From assembly GCF_947250645.1 (NCBI RefSeq), contig NZ_OX366334.1, positions 1,240,001 through 1,304,000 of the forward strand: a stretch of DNA of 64,000 nt. Direction: 5' to 3'. Below the pieces are notes generated by a model. That model saw only the letters and a list, made by a program, of their open reading frames with translations. It searched no databases and was not told where the DNA came from. Within the stretch, counting starts at the first letter, position 1. Each line of letters starts with the position of its first letter. The position numbers were made by a program, and so were the translations under genes. This document shows, one piece after another, positions 28,137-38,591 of the stretch. The stretch is from Wolbachia endosymbiont (group B) of Eucosma cana. Lineage in GTDB: Bacteria > Pseudomonadota > Alphaproteobacteria > Rickettsiales > Anaplasmataceae.

Positions 28137-28321
28137 TTATACCTAAACTATTTCACTTATTTCATTATGGCTTTTCTTCCATTATTGTCTATCTGTTTCC
28201 CGTGTAACGGGAATTGGTATAAGTAGTAGAAATTTCCATCTTTGGCGACATTAAGGTAATTGTTTGCTGTTTGCAAAAATATTTGCATAATTTAAGTAAC
28301 ACTACTTGATAAGAATTAACT

Positions 28322-28846
28322 ATGGAGCTTAATAAGATTGCAGCATCGATTTTACTTTCTGGATTAATAATTATGATAGTTAGTAATGTAGTTGATACGT
28401 TCTATAACCCAGAGGATTATAAAATTGAACACCAAACAATAGTAGCAGCCAGCAATGAGCCTCAGCAAAAGATTGAACAAGTGGCACTTGATATTGGGGA
28501 GCTCATGCAAAATGCTAGCTTTGAAAAGGGGAAGTCAGCAGCAAAAAAATGTATAGCTTGCCACAGTTTTGAGAAAGGTGGAATGAATAAAGTAGGACCA
28601 AATTTGTGGAACGTAGTTGGGAATAAAAAGGCCCATCTTGGCAGTTCGTTCAATTACTCAAAAGCACTGCTTGAAAAAGGTGGAAAATGGGGATATGAAG
28701 AATTATTTACTTTTTTAAAAAATCCAAAAGCCTATATAAAAGGTACACGTATGGCATTTGCAGGCATTTCCAATCCACAAGAAATTGCAGATCTAGTCAG
28801 CTATTTGCGTTCGATGAGCGATAGTCCGGTTGCCTTGCCAAAGTAG
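28322..28846 (+). CDS. membrane-anchored cytochrome c (CycM type)
   Basis: 174 residues. An uncleaved N-terminal anchor (about 5-24, AASILLSGLIIMIVSNVV) is followed by a linker and a class I cytochrome c domain. The heme site CIACH lies at 77-81 and the axial Met144 in GTRMAFAG. KVGPNLWNVVG is the usual heme-pocket block. It carries electrons from the bc1 complex to the terminal oxidase in the periplasm. Heme attachment would use the Ccm system, part of which (ccmD, ccmE) lies at 38.6-39.1 kb. It ends one base before the next gene. Confidence 0.92.
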   Translation: MELNKIAASILLSGLIIMIVSNVVDTFYNPEDYKIEHQTIVAASNEPQQKIEQVALDIGELMQNASFEKGKSAAKKCIACHSFEKGGMNKVGPNLWNVVGNKKAHLGSSFNYSKALLEKGGKWGYEELFTFLKNPKAYIKGTRMAFAGISNPQEIADLVSYLRSMSDSPVALPK

Positions 28847-28847
28847 T

Positions 28848-29603
28848 ATGAATTATTGTAAATTACTTGATGGAAGTAATGGCCATATAGCATATCGAAA
28901 GCTACAAGGAAAGAAGGCTTCTATAGTTTTTCTTAGTGGTTTTGCATCCAATATGGATGGAACTAAAGCAACTGCTATTTACAAATTTTGCCAAGAAAAT
29001 GACGTAGCACTTGTGCTCTTTGATTATTTTGGTCACGGTAATTCAAGCGGTGACTTCGCTGATTATACAATAAGTGATTGGCAAAAAAATTGTGCTAAAG
29101 TGATAAGCGAATTAACTAGCAGCAAACAAATAATTATAGGCTCAAGTATGGGTGGATGGCTGATGCTGCTCACTGCCCTTCAATTTCCAGAAAAAACTGC
29201 AGCGCTAATTGGTATATCGTCTGCTCCTGACTTCACTGAAGATTTAATATTTAAGCAATTATCAGATAAGCAAAAAGAAGAGCTGTGTTCTAAAGGTGTA
29301 ATAGATTTTACTTCAGGGCACTGCGCGTACAAAATAACTAAAAATTTGATCGAGGATGGCAGAAAGAATCTCCTTTTAAATCAAGAAACAATAGATATAA
29401 ACTGTCCTGTGCGCTTATTGCATAGCATTAATGATAAAGATGTTCCTTATCAAACTTCATTGAATTTAGCTGAAAAAATTAAGTCAACAGACGTTGAAGT
29501 ACACTTAATAAAATCAGCAGAGCACAATATGTCTGATAATCATTCACTGAAAATTTTATTTAAGACCATCAGAGAATTTTTGTCAGGAGAAATATATAAT
29601 TGA
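28848..29603 (+). CDS. alpha/beta hydrolase
   Basis: 251 residues from the ATG at 28848, one base after the cytochrome stop; a TTG at 28830 would overlap that gene. Nucleophile elbow GSSMGG has Ser100. LFDYFGHGNSSGDF is the typical oxyanion-side strand. The acid is likely the Asp in SINDKDVPY and the His in SAEHNMSD. Substrate unknown; similar Rickettsiales proteins are annotated as serine aminopeptidase-like or BAAT-like hydrolases. Co-transcribed with the cytochrome gene by spacing. Confidence 0.85.
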   Translation: MNYCKLLDGSNGHIAYRKLQGKKASIVFLSGFASNMDGTKATAIYKFCQENDVALVLFDYFGHGNSSGDFADYTISDWQKNCAKVISELTSSKQIIIGSSMGGWLMLLTALQFPEKTAALIGISSAPDFTEDLIFKQLSDKQKEELCSKGVIDFTSGHCAYKITKNLIEDGRKNLLLNQETIDINCPVRLLHSINDKDVPYQTSLNLAEKIKSTDVEVHLIKSAEHNMSDNHSLKILFKTIREFLSGEIYN

Positions 29604-29645
29604 AGTAATTTAGATGTGTTTGTCGTAAGAACTGCAGTTATAGCT

Positions 29646-31559
29646 TCAACAGTAGGCGCTATTCTTGATCACCTCAACATTTTCTCTTGGCAGTTCTTTA
29701 ATAAATCGAGAAGTGCGCATTGGTTGCCACTGATTATTAATCTCCCTCCTATCTGCACATGAAATGACTAACCTTTCTTTGGCTCTGGTTATGCCAACAT
29801 ATGCAAGTCTTCTCTCTTCTTCCAAAGCTTTACCACTTTTATCTTCAAAAGATCTTTGATGAGGAAATAATCCTTCTTCCCAACCAGGTAAAAACACGCA
29901 CGGGAATTCAAGCCCTTTAGCCGCATGAAGAGTCATAACATATACATTGTCATCGCTATTCATATTATCCACTTCCATCACCAAACTAATGTGCTCCAAG
30001 AAGGTTATAGCGCTGTCAAAATTCTTCAAAGATGCAATGAGCTCTTTAACATTTTCTATTCGCGCTAAACCCGTCACTCCTTCATTCTCAAGCATTTCCA
30101 TATATCCTGATTGATTTGCTACGATTTTAACGAATTCATGCAGCGGTTTTACGCTTACTATTTCTTCCCAAGCTTTAATTTTATTTAAAAAATCATTTAG
30201 TGAGAGTTTAATTCTTTCGGTTACTTGATCACTATTAACCAATATTTTTGCTGCCTGAAAAAAAGAAATTTTGTTATCCTGAGCAGTCGTGTATATTTTC
30301 TTTAGAGTTGTAGCTCCTATGCTTCTTTTGGGACGATTTACGATCCTTTCAAAAGCGAGATCATCATTATTATTTGTAACAAGCCTCAAATATGCAATTA
30401 TATCCCTTATTTCTTGACGTTCGTAGAATTTTACGCCACTTATAATCCTATAGGGAATTGAATATTTTATAAAATACTCTTCGAGCACTCTAGTTTGAAA
30501 AGTCGCTCTTACGAGCACTGCAATGTCACTAAATATGTATTTATTGAGCTTTAATATCTGTTCGCTTATGAACCTTGCTTCAGCTTTCCCGTCCCATAAT
30601 TTTATTAGATTTACCTTTTCCCCTTCAATGTTTGTTGTCCACATTTTTTTTTCTAAGCGAGTCTTATTGTGATTGATCACATATGATGCAGTTGCAATTA
30701 TGTGGGATGTTGACCTGTAGTTACACTCCAGTTTAACGGTTTTTGCATTTTTAAAATCATCGGAAAATTTCAAAATATTTTCAACTTCTGCACCACGCCA
30801 ACTGTATATCGACTGGTCATCATCTCCTACACAGCAAATATTTGAATGCTCTTTTGCAAGGTATTTTAGCCAAAGATATTGTATTGCATTTGTATCTTGA
30901 TATTCATCTACCATGATATATTTAAACTTGTTTTGGTAGTAGGACAGAACCTCGGTCTTTTTATTAAAAAGTTGTATGTTATATAACAATAAGTCACCAA
31001 AATCGACAGAGTTAAGGAATTTTAACCTTTCCTGATACTGGTAATAGACTTTGAGTGCAGTTACGTAAACTGGCCTAAATGATTGAACGTCTTCCACTTC
31101 AGACGGCAATAAACACTTCTCTTTCCACTGCTGGATGATATTCATAATGGTCTTACATTTTTCTGATAGGTAATCAGGGCTTATTTCATTAATAATATTT
31201 TTTATTACCTGTAATTGATCATCCACACCAATGATTGTGAAATTGGAATTTAAGCCCACAATTTCAGCATGATGACGTAAAATTTTTGCTGCAATTGCGT
31301 GGAAGGTGCCAAGCCATGGTATATTTGTGCCCGTAAGTTCAAGCACTCTTGATATCATTTCATTTGCTGCTTTGTTCGTGAATGTAACTGCTAAGATCTC
31401 ATCGGAGTAAGCGTAGCCATTTCGAATTATGTGCGCTATTCTTGAAGTGATCGTTCTTGTTTTTCCCGTTCCGGCTCCTGCCAGTATTAAAATTGGTCCA
31501 TCTATGTTAGTTACAGCTGATTGTTGTTCTGGATTTAGCAGCGAGAGATAATCGTTCAT
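29646..31559 (-). CDS. uvrD: UvrD/PcrA-type ATP-dependent DNA helicase
   Basis: 637 residues, superfamily 1A. Walker A AGAGTGKT has Lys33. Other motifs are VTFTNKAANEM (Ia), VDEYQDTN (II), GDDDQSIYSWRGA (III), LECNYRST (IV), VMTLHAAKGLEFPCVFLPGW (V) and RRLAYVGITRAKERL (VI). It unwinds 3' to 5' in mismatch and excision repair. The C-terminal Tudor-like tail of longer UvrD proteins is missing, so Rep/PcrA-like is also possible. It converges on the hydrolase gene. Confidence 0.92.
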   Translation of the reverse strand: MNDYLSLLNPEQQSAVTNIDGPILILAGAGTGKTRTITSRIAHIIRNGYAYSDEILAVTFTNKAANEMISRVLELTGTNIPWLGTFHAIAAKILRHHAEIVGLNSNFTIIGVDDQLQVIKNIINEISPDYLSEKCKTIMNIIQQWKEKCLLPSEVEDVQSFRPVYVTALKVYYQYQERLKFLNSVDFGDLLLYNIQLFNKKTEVLSYYQNKFKYIMVDEYQDTNAIQYLWLKYLAKEHSNICCVGDDDQSIYSWRGAEVENILKFSDDFKNAKTVKLECNYRSTSHIIATASYVINHNKTRLEKKMWTTNIEGEKVNLIKLWDGKAEARFISEQILKLNKYIFSDIAVLVRATFQTRVLEEYFIKYSIPYRIISGVKFYERQEIRDIIAYLRLVTNNNDDLAFERIVNRPKRSIGATTLKKIYTTAQDNKISFFQAAKILVNSDQVTERIKLSLNDFLNKIKAWEEIVSVKPLHEFVKIVANQSGYMEMLENEGVTGLARIENVKELIASLKNFDSAITFLEHISLVMEVDNMNSDDNVYVMTLHAAKGLEFPCVFLPGWEEGLFPHQRSFEDKSGKALEEERRLAYVGITRAKERLVISCADRREINNQWQPMRTSRFIKELPRENVEVIKNSAYC

Positions 31560-31680
31560 TGCAGCACTATAGATTATAACTTCGTAAAGTTAAACCTATG
31601 ATCGAAATATTGTAAAGGTCTTATTGAACATAACAGTCAACTCATTCAAGTACTACATATTTAAGCGTAGGGATTTGTAT

Positions 31681-32091
31681 CTATCTTATTTGAGTAATTA
31701 GTGTATGCTGAGTAACAATAACTTGATTTGAGATATTGGCATCAAAACTTCTGCTTGTTGGATGAATAGGTAGAGTTTGAAATGGCTTAGACTTATGATT
31801 CAGTTCCTTCATCATTTCCTCAGCTTTAATAGGAAGTTTTTCTGAAATATAGAAGTTATGCATTTCAGGTCGTTCAGTGAAATTTTCATATATTTCTTTC
31901 AACCAAGCTCCAATATCATATATAAAACCATATGCTTTTTCTTTAAATTCTCTCCATGATCTGCCTAAACTGGCTAGTGTATTATTGAAGTAAATTGTCA
32001 CATAATCTCTTGTGGTATATTGATAACTCTCTCTATTTAATTTTTCACTTTGCTTGTCACAAGTTTTGAAGTAACCAAATATGTTATACAT
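31681..32091 (-). CDS. hypothetical protein (136 aa)
   Basis: A small, basic/aromatic-rich protein (IYFNNTLASLGRSWREFKEK, then AWLKEIYENFTERPEM). No signal peptide or known motif. It stands alone between uvrD and the nuo operon. Length and codon use look normal for the genome; probably lineage-specific. Confidence 0.5.
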   Translation of the reverse strand: MYNIFGYFKTCDKQSEKLNRESYQYTTRDYVTIYFNNTLASLGRSWREFKEKAYGFIYDIGAWLKEIYENFTERPEMHNFYISEKLPIKAEEMMKELNHKSKPFQTLPIHPTSRSFDANISNQVIVTQHTLITQIR

Positions 32092-32297
32092 TTTGAGCCA
32101 TCACTAACTATTAATATACATATACTATAAGTTAATAAATTAAAACCGTCAAGAGTGTTTATTGCATTACTGAGAAAATGCTCTATTTAAAATGGAGCTG
32201 AAGCTTGTAGTAGAATGTTTTCAAACGTTTAATATAATATTGACTTTACAGCAATAATTACTTTAAGTTAGTAGCTATTGTTGCAGTTAAAGTATCA

Positions 32298-32885
32298 ATG
32301 CCTTTTTTCTTTTATTCTTTTGCAATTCTAAGCATCTTATCTGCTGTTTGTGTAATTAGCGTAAGGAATCCTGTGCATGCAGTGTTATTTTTAATTTTCA
32401 CTTTCGTTAACTCTGCAGTTCTTTTTATTCTCCTTGGAGCTGAATTCATCGCTATGATGGTGCTGATAGTATACATCGGTGCGGTTGCAGTGTTGTTCCT
32501 CTTTGTAGTTATGATGCTCGATATTGACTATGTAAGGCTACGCCAGGGTTTTTCGAAGCATTTCACTCCTGGTGCTATATTATGTGTTGTGTTTTTTCTG
32601 ATTATCAGTTTTGTAATCCGCAGCTCAACGCTGAATATAAGTAATGTTATAAACTATAATGCCAATAACGTGGAAGCTATCGGTAATTTGCTCTACACTG
32701 ACTACATGTACGCTTTTCATCTTTCTGGTATTCTGCTGCTTGTTGCAATTGTTGGTGCAATTGCTCTTACTTTGCAGGACAAGAAAAAAGGAGTTAAAAA
32801 ACAGAATGTATTAAAGCAATTGACACAATCTTCATCTGTAAAATTGGTTAAGGCTAAATTTGGAAAAGGAGTAGAATGGAAATAG
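32298..32885 (+). CDS. nuoJ: NADH-quinone oxidoreductase subunit J
   Basis: 195 residues, five membrane helices. The conserved [20 protein letters not shown] and [20 protein letters not shown] blocks, the latter forming the pi-bulge helix, are present. It begins the run nuoJ-K-L-M-N of the complex I membrane arm. nuoA-I are not in the window. It overlaps nuoK by 10 bases. Confidence 0.96.
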   Translation: MPFFFYSFAILSILSAVCVISVRNPVHAVLFLIFTFVNSAVLFILLGAEFIAMMVLIVYIGAVAVLFLFVVMMLDIDYVRLRQGFSKHFTPGAILCVVFFLIISFVIRSSTLNISNVINYNANNVEAIGNLLYTDYMYAFHLSGILLLVAIVGAIALTLQDKKKGVKKQNVLKQLTQSSSVKLVKAKFGKGVEWK

Positions 32886-33184
32886 GATTAAATCATTTTT
32901 TGATAGTTGCTGCTATTTTGTTCACTATTGGAGTGTGTGGTATTTTCATCAACCGTAAGAGCATAATCAATATACTGTTATCAATAGAAATATTATTGCT
33001 GGCGATTAACATCAATTTAGTTGCTTTTTCTGCCTTTATGAATGATATAGTTGGGCAAATTTTTGTGATGTTTGTGTTGACTGTTGCGGCAGCAGAGTCA
33101 GGAGTTGGGCTTGCAATATTGGTTGTATATTATAGAAGTCGTGGCAATATAGATGTTGAACAAGCGAACTTAATGAAAGAATGA
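32876..33184 (+). CDS. nuoK: NADH-quinone oxidoreductase subunit K
   Basis: 102 residues, three helices, with the conserved Glu-bearing [16 protein letters not shown] and the [17 protein letters not shown] block. Part of the proton channel at the junction of the membrane arm. It starts inside the nuoJ end and is followed after 4 bases by nuoL. Confidence 0.97.
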   Translation: MEIGLNHFLIVAAILFTIGVCGIFINRKSIINILLSIEILLLAININLVAFSAFMNDIVGQIFVMFVLTVAAAESGVGLAILVVYYRSRGNIDVEQANLMKE

Positions 33185-33188
33185 AAGT

Positions 33189-35036
33189 ATGATGGATATA
33201 CTGAAATTAATAGTATTTTTGCCACTCTTTGGTTCGCTATTTGCAGCACTTTTTAGAAAAAGTCAGTTAGTTACAACGGCGGGGATTGGAATATCTGCAG
33301 TTTTATCTTGGTATGTTTTTCTCACCTTCTCTGAAAATTATCACTTGAGTTTATTTCCTCTATTTTCATTAAGTGTATTAAAAGTAAATTGGGCAATTAG
33401 TGTGGATGCTCTCTCATCCTTAATGCTTATTGTTATTACCACCGTTTCACTAGTAGTCCACCTCTATTCTATCGGTTATATGGAGCATGACAAAGGGAAG
33501 TCGAGGTTTTTTTCTTACCTATCGCTATTTACGTTTTGCATGATTGTGCTGGTTGTAAGCGATAATTTCGTGCAGCTTTTTTTTGGCTGGGAAGGGGTTG
33601 GCCTGTGTTCTTATTTACTCATAGGATTTTGGTTCCAAAAATATTCTGCAAATAATGCAGCAATTAAAGCATTTGTTGTGAATAGGGTAGGAGACTTTGC
33701 ACTATTGATTGGAATCTTTCTTATTTATTATACATTTCACTCTTTGAATTTTACTGAAGTTTTTGACACAACTGATCTTCTTGGCACGCAGAACATTAGG
33801 GCATTCTGCTGTGAATTTAAAATAATTCATATAATATGCATATTACTTTTTATCGGCTGTATGGGTAAATCTGCACAGCTTGGTTTACATGTTTGGTTGC
33901 CAGATGCAATGGAAGGGCCAACCCCTGTTTCTGCACTCATTCACGCAGCAACGATGGTAACAGCAGGTATATTTTTAGTAGCAAAATGTTCTCCATTGTT
34001 TGAGTTATCAAATGTGGCACGAGAATTAATAGTTATCGTTGGTGCACTTACTGCTTTTTTTGCAGCCAACGTTGCGATTACTCAGAATGATATAAAAAAA
34101 ATAATTGCTTATTCAACCTGCAGTCAACTTGGTTATATGTTCATGGCATGTGGGCTTTCTGCTTACAATTTTGCTATTTTTCACTTAATGACACACGCTT
34201 TTTTTAAAGCTCTACTATTTCTTGGTGCTGGCAATGTAATTCATGCAACGCATCATGAGCAAAACATTCAGAAAATGGGAAATTGCTGGAAGAAAATACC
34301 TTGCACTTACGCTCTCATGTGGATTGGGTCTCTTGCGCTTTCTGGAATATTTCCATTTGCAGGTTTTTACTCAAAGGATTTGATAATTGAACATGCTTAT
34401 AGCACGGATAGCTTTGCTTTTGTAATAAGCTTAGTTGTTGCATTCTTCACAGCGTTTTACTCTTGGAGGTTATTGCTTCTTGTGTTCCATAGCCAAAAAC
34501 AAAGTAAAATTAATATACATGAAGCACCGAAGATTATGCTTATACCATTACTGATACTTGCTTTTGGATCGGTATTTTCTGGAGTGTGGGGAGCAAATAT
34601 TTTGAACATAACTAGTAATGCGTTTTGGAAATCAAGTTTAATGGTGATTGATGAGCATGGAGTTCATAATTTCTTTATAAAACTGCTGCCAACCTTAGCG
34701 AGCCTAAGTGGAATAGCACTTGCGTACCTAATTTACCAATATCAAGTAATTAGGAAAATTAAGAGTAAATTTTTACTTAAGTTTTTGCAGAATAAATGGT
34801 ACTTTGATGAGGTGTATGAGTTTGTTATAATTGCACCGATAAGGTTTATATCTAGGCTTCTATGGAAGTTTGATGTTAAGGCTATTGATTCATTTGGACC
34901 AAATGGTGTTGTAAGGTTGGTTAATGAATGTTCAAAAAGTTCTATAAAGTTACAAACTGGTTATATATTTGATTATGCATTTATTATGTTTGTTACTTTA
35001 ATAATCGGTGCTTTATATATTATTGGAATTAAATAG
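33189..35036 (+). CDS. nuoL: NADH-quinone oxidoreductase subunit L
   Basis: 615 residues. An antiporter-like subunit with about 16 helices and the long lateral helix near the C-terminus. FFGWEGVGLCSYLLIGFWF and HVWLPDAMEGPTPVSALIHA carry the proton-path Glu, Lys and His residues. Start ATG at 33189; an upstream ATA-rich gap of 4 bases follows nuoK. Confidence 0.97.
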   Translation: MMDILKLIVFLPLFGSLFAALFRKSQLVTTAGIGISAVLSWYVFLTFSENYHLSLFPLFSLSVLKVNWAISVDALSSLMLIVITTVSLVVHLYSIGYMEHDKGKSRFFSYLSLFTFCMIVLVVSDNFVQLFFGWEGVGLCSYLLIGFWFQKYSANNAAIKAFVVNRVGDFALLIGIFLIYYTFHSLNFTEVFDTTDLLGTQNIRAFCCEFKIIHIICILLFIGCMGKSAQLGLHVWLPDAMEGPTPVSALIHAATMVTAGIFLVAKCSPLFELSNVARELIVIVGALTAFFAANVAITQNDIKKIIAYSTCSQLGYMFMACGLSAYNFAIFHLMTHAFFKALLFLGAGNVIHATHHEQNIQKMGNCWKKIPCTYALMWIGSLALSGIFPFAGFYSKDLIIEHAYSTDSFAFVISLVVAFFTAFYSWRLLLLVFHSQKQSKINIHEAPKIMLIPLLILAFGSVFSGVWGANILNITSNAFWKSSLMVIDEHGVHNFFIKLLPTLASLSGIALAYLIYQYQVIRKIKSKFLLKFLQNKWYFDEVYEFVIIAPIRFISRLLWKFDVKAIDSFGPNGVVRLVNECSKSSIKLQTGYIFDYAFIMFVTLIIGALYIIGIK

Positions 35037-35039
35037 AAG

Positions 35040-36482
35040 GTGTTGTTACTTAGTATATTCTTGCTTCCACTGATAGGAGCGTTGATTTTATCCTCGATCA
35101 GGATTAATCATCAATCTATACACCTAAGATTCCTTGCCCTATTTTTTACTATACTTCCATTTTTGCTTAGCATTGTAACTTGTATAGAATTTGATTATAA
35201 CAATGCGGACTTTCAGTTTGTCAGCTATCCAATCAAGAATGTAGGAATAGGGATAGATGGTATATCGTTGCCTTTCCTTCTGCTTACAACTTTCTTGTTT
35301 GTAATTTGTATACTCTATAACTGCAAAATGAGTTATACGAACCTAAAAGCCTATATGGCATTATTTCTACTGCTTGAGAGTTTTGTAGTCGGGTTTTTCG
35401 TTTCACTGAATGCTATAAGCTTTTATGTGTTTTTTGAAGCTGTTTTAATACCAATGTTCTTTATTATTGGCATTTGGGGAGGAAAACACAGGGTATATGC
35501 AACGTTTAAGTTATTTCTTTATACATTAACTGGCTCATTATTATTTCTACTTGGATTAGTGTACATCTATAGCATTTTTGGGACGTTTAATATACAAAAA
35601 TTAGCCACATTAGTGCCAAGCCTTGATCTTGAAGTGCAGTCATTGCTGTGGATTGCATTTTTTATTTCCTTTGCAATAAAAGTTCCAATGTTTCCATTTC
35701 ACACTTGGCTTCCTGATGCGCATGTGCAATCACCAACTTCTGGATCTGTGGTTTTAGCTGGCTTGCTTATTAAAATGGGGGGATATGGATTTTTAAGATT
35801 TTCTATTCCAATGCTTCCTCAGGCAAGTTTGTATTTTTCAAATTTTGTTGTTGTGCTGAGCATTATTGCGGTGATATATGCTTCGCTAGTTGCGTTTGCT
35901 CAAGATGATATAAAGAAGTTAATAGCTTATTCTTCAATAGCACATATGGGGATCGTTACTGCTGGCCTCTTTTCATTTTGTGAGGAAGGAGTACTGGGTA
36001 GCATATTTCAAATGATTAGTCATGGCCTTATTTCTGCTGCTTTATTTTTGTGTGTTGGAATGCTATATACTCGAACTGGAACTTTGGAGATTACAAAGTA
36101 TTTTGGCATAGTAAATACAATGCCAAAATTTGGTTTTATGTTCATTTTATTTTCAATGGCTTCAATAGGGCTACCTGGAACATCTGGATTCATAGGTGAG
36201 TTTTTGGCTATGGTTGGAATGTTTAAGAGCATAGGGTTTTTTACAGGATTTATCGCACTTGGCACTATTTTAAGCGCAGTTTATATGCTGAATTTATGTA
36301 AGCAAATAATATGGGGGGTTAGCTATTCTAAATTATTAAATAACCGTTTGGATAGCATAGAATTTTCTGTCTTAATTCTGCTTGCAGTGTTTGTTATTTT
36401 GCTTGGATTTTACCCAACCCTTGCACTGAATTATTTGAAGCCATGTATGGCAAATTTGTTAGTCAAATATAATGCGCTATGA
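35040..36482 (+). CDS. nuoM: NADH-quinone oxidoreductase subunit M
   Basis: 480 residues from a GTG start, 3 bases after nuoL, with AGAAGGTG in front. Antiporter-like. FYVFFEAVLIPMFFIIGIWG contains the key Glu, and FPFHTWLPDAHVQSPTSGSV the helix-8 residues. The stop overlaps the nuoN ATG by 4 bases. Confidence 0.97.
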   Translation: MLLLSIFLLPLIGALILSSIRINHQSIHLRFLALFFTILPFLLSIVTCIEFDYNNADFQFVSYPIKNVGIGIDGISLPFLLLTTFLFVICILYNCKMSYTNLKAYMALFLLLESFVVGFFVSLNAISFYVFFEAVLIPMFFIIGIWGGKHRVYATFKLFLYTLTGSLLFLLGLVYIYSIFGTFNIQKLATLVPSLDLEVQSLLWIAFFISFAIKVPMFPFHTWLPDAHVQSPTSGSVVLAGLLIKMGGYGFLRFSIPMLPQASLYFSNFVVVLSIIAVIYASLVAFAQDDIKKLIAYSSIAHMGIVTAGLFSFCEEGVLGSIFQMISHGLISAALFLCVGMLYTRTGTLEITKYFGIVNTMPKFGFMFILFSMASIGLPGTSGFIGEFLAMVGMFKSIGFFTGFIALGTILSAVYMLNLCKQIIWGVSYSKLLNNRLDSIEFSVLILLAVFVILLGFYPTLALNYLKPCMANLLVKYNAL

Positions 36483-37864
36483 ATTATATACAGATATTGC
36501 CGGAAACGTTCTCTATTATCTCCTCGTTAGTGTTGCTACTGCTTGGAATTATATTTAACCGCCGAACTATCAACTTATTAGCACTTGGCTGCACAGTGGT
36601 AACTTTGATTATTTTAATTATTTCGGCAGAAAACAATGAAATTTTTCTCTTAAATTCGTTGTTAAAACTCAATTTATACATCAGGTCAGCCCAAGGGTTA
36701 ATTCTCAGCACAGGAATTTTAATACTTTTGATGCTGAATTTATCAAAATATGACTATAAATATGAATTTTCAATACTGATTCTTTTTGCGCTATTTGGCA
36801 TGATAACTTTGGTTTCAGCAAATAGTCTGATTTCTTTTTATTTAGCTTTTGAGTTGATGAGTATATCTTTGTATGTTCTTGCGAGCTTTAATAAAGATTC
36901 AGCTTATTCATGTGAAGCAGGAGTGAAATATTTTACACTTAGTGCACTATCTTCCTGCATTATGCTATATGGAATGTCGCTGCTTTATGGATATACAGGA
37001 CAAGTCAATTTCTCTGAGCTCGGTTCATTCTTGCAAAACCATCAGATAACTTATGGAATAGTTTTTGGGTTAGTTTTTATCCTTATTGGTTTGTGTTTCA
37101 AGCTTGCTATTGCTCCTTTTCATATGTGGGCTCCAGATGTCTATCAAGGTGCACCTACCATAGTAACTGCGTTTTTTTCTACGGCCCCAAAAGCTGCACT
37201 TGTAACATTTTTAATTCGATTGATGAATGAAGAGTTAGTAAATGTAAAAAGTTATGTTCAGCCTATTTTCTTATACGTTTCAGCATTGTCTGTGCTTATC
37301 TCAGCTTTTGGGGCCTTACGTCAGCAAAACTTAAAAAGGCTGCTTGCTTACAGTTCAATTGGTCACATTGGTTTTATATTTGCTTCACTTTCTATTTTTA
37401 CACAAGCAGGAACAGATAGTGCCTTAATGTATTTGGTGATATATATCATCACAAGCATAGGGCTATTCTCATATCTCGTACAAATTGACGATGACGATTG
37501 TGATATTGCAAATTTATCTGGTATAGGGAAGAAACACCCAATTGTAGCATTTCATCTTTCTGTACTGTTACTCTCGATGTCGGGAATACCTCCACTTGCA
37601 GGTTTTATCGCTAAATTTTTTATATTCAAAAGTTTAATAAATTCTGGCTTTATCAGCCTGTCTTTGATCCTTGTAATAGCGAGTGTGATATCATGCTACT
37701 ATTATTTAAATATCATGAAAGTTATGTATTTTGATAAAGCTAGTGGTAATAAGGTTGCTTATTCTAAGAGTCTATTCATTATCACTTCAGTGGCTTCACT
37801 GATCAACCTCGTTCTTTTCTTGTACGCAGAAGATCTTTACTCACTCATTAAACTAAAGGGCTGA
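36479..37864 (+). CDS. nuoN: NADH-quinone oxidoreductase subunit N
   Basis: 461 residues. Third antiporter-like subunit: FYLAFELMSISLYVLASF near residue 120 and APFHMWAPDVYQGAPTIVTA near 215 are diagnostic. Last nuo gene of the run; birA begins 4 bases later, so transcription probably continues. Confidence 0.97.
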   Translation: MNYIQILPETFSIISSLVLLLLGIIFNRRTINLLALGCTVVTLIILIISAENNEIFLLNSLLKLNLYIRSAQGLILSTGILILLMLNLSKYDYKYEFSILILFALFGMITLVSANSLISFYLAFELMSISLYVLASFNKDSAYSCEAGVKYFTLSALSSCIMLYGMSLLYGYTGQVNFSELGSFLQNHQITYGIVFGLVFILIGLCFKLAIAPFHMWAPDVYQGAPTIVTAFFSTAPKAALVTFLIRLMNEELVNVKSYVQPIFLYVSALSVLISAFGALRQQNLKRLLAYSSIGHIGFIFASLSIFTQAGTDSALMYLVIYIITSIGLFSYLVQIDDDDCDIANLSGIGKKHPIVAFHLSVLLLSMSGIPPLAGFIAKFFIFKSLINSGFISLSLILVIASVISCYYYLNIMKVMYFDKASGNKVAYSKSLFIITSVASLINLVLFLYAEDLYSLIKLKG

Positions 37865-37868
37865 CAAG

Positions 37869-38591
37869 GTGATCCTTGAAGGCTTTCATATTCATCATTA
37901 CAAAGAAGTTTCAAGCACTAATACGGAAGCATTGGATTTAATTAATAAAGGAATATCAAATGAAACCGTTATTATTGCTGATAAACAAACAGAAGGTAGG
38001 GGACGCACTAGAAAAAGTTGGGTTTCTCCAGAAGGTAATTTCTATGCGAGTTTGATAATTAACCAAGAAACGGATGTCAGCAAATTGACAGAATTGACTT
38101 TTGTGACTGCTGTTGCTGTTGGCAATACATTACTGTCATTTATAGCTGATAGTAATGTTCAATATAAATGGCCAAATGATGTTTTGATTGATGATAAAAA
38201 AATCAGTGGAATATTGCTTGAAAGAAAGTCCAATTCGCATTGGCTTGTTATAGGAATTGGAATTAATGTCAATCATGCACCACTTCCAGGAACAACGTGC
38301 ATTAGCAATTACGGTGAGTCTGTGTCTAACATAGATCTACTAAAAAAATTAATAATAAATTTTAATAAGCTAAGAAAGCAATGGCTATTTGATGGGTTTC
38401 ATGCTATAAGAGAAATGTGGCTCACAAGAGCATTCAAAGTGAATGAGCAAATTACTATAAAGTTAGCTGATAAATTGTATGAAGGAATTTTTGCTGATGT
38501 AGACAAAAGTGGTAAATTGGTGTTGCAGCAAAAGAATGGAAGCTTAATTTATTTTAATGCAGGTGAGTTATTTATTGGCAATGCATTATGA
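37869..38591 (+). CDS. birA: biotin--[acetyl-CoA-carboxylase] ligase
   Basis: 240 residues from GTG. Catalytic-domain-only form without the DNA-binding repressor domain: GRGR at 43-46 (biotinyl-AMP loop), KWPND at 100-104, then DDKKISGILLE with the catalytic Lys. It attaches biotin to carrier proteins such as the propionyl/acetyl-CoA carboxylase subunit. It continues the nuo run and its stop overlaps ccmD by 4 bases. Confidence 0.95.
   Translation: MILEGFHIHHYKEVSSTNTEALDLINKGISNETVIIADKQTEGRGRTRKSWVSPEGNFYASLIINQETDVSKLTELTFVTAVAVGNTLLSFIADSNVQYKWPNDVLIDDKKISGILLERKSNSHWLVIGIGINVNHAPLPGTTCISNYGESVSNIDLLKKLIINFNKLRKQWLFDGFHAIREMWLTRAFKVNEQITIKLADKLYEGIFADVDKSGKLVLQQKNGSLIYFNAGELFIGNAL

Larger units (their letters stand above)
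27118..28217 (-). mobile_element. IS630-family insertion sequence, copy 2
   Basis: Same 1,100-bp element as at 783-1882, opposite orientation, flanked by TA (27116-27117, 28218-28219). All translated frames are identical to copy 1. It lies between ruvA and the cytochrome c gene. Confidence 0.93.

Noticed and set aside
28830..28847. TTG start for the hydrolase six codons upstream
   Set aside because: It would overlap the cytochrome c gene and lacks support; the ATG at 28848 directly after the stop is more likely.
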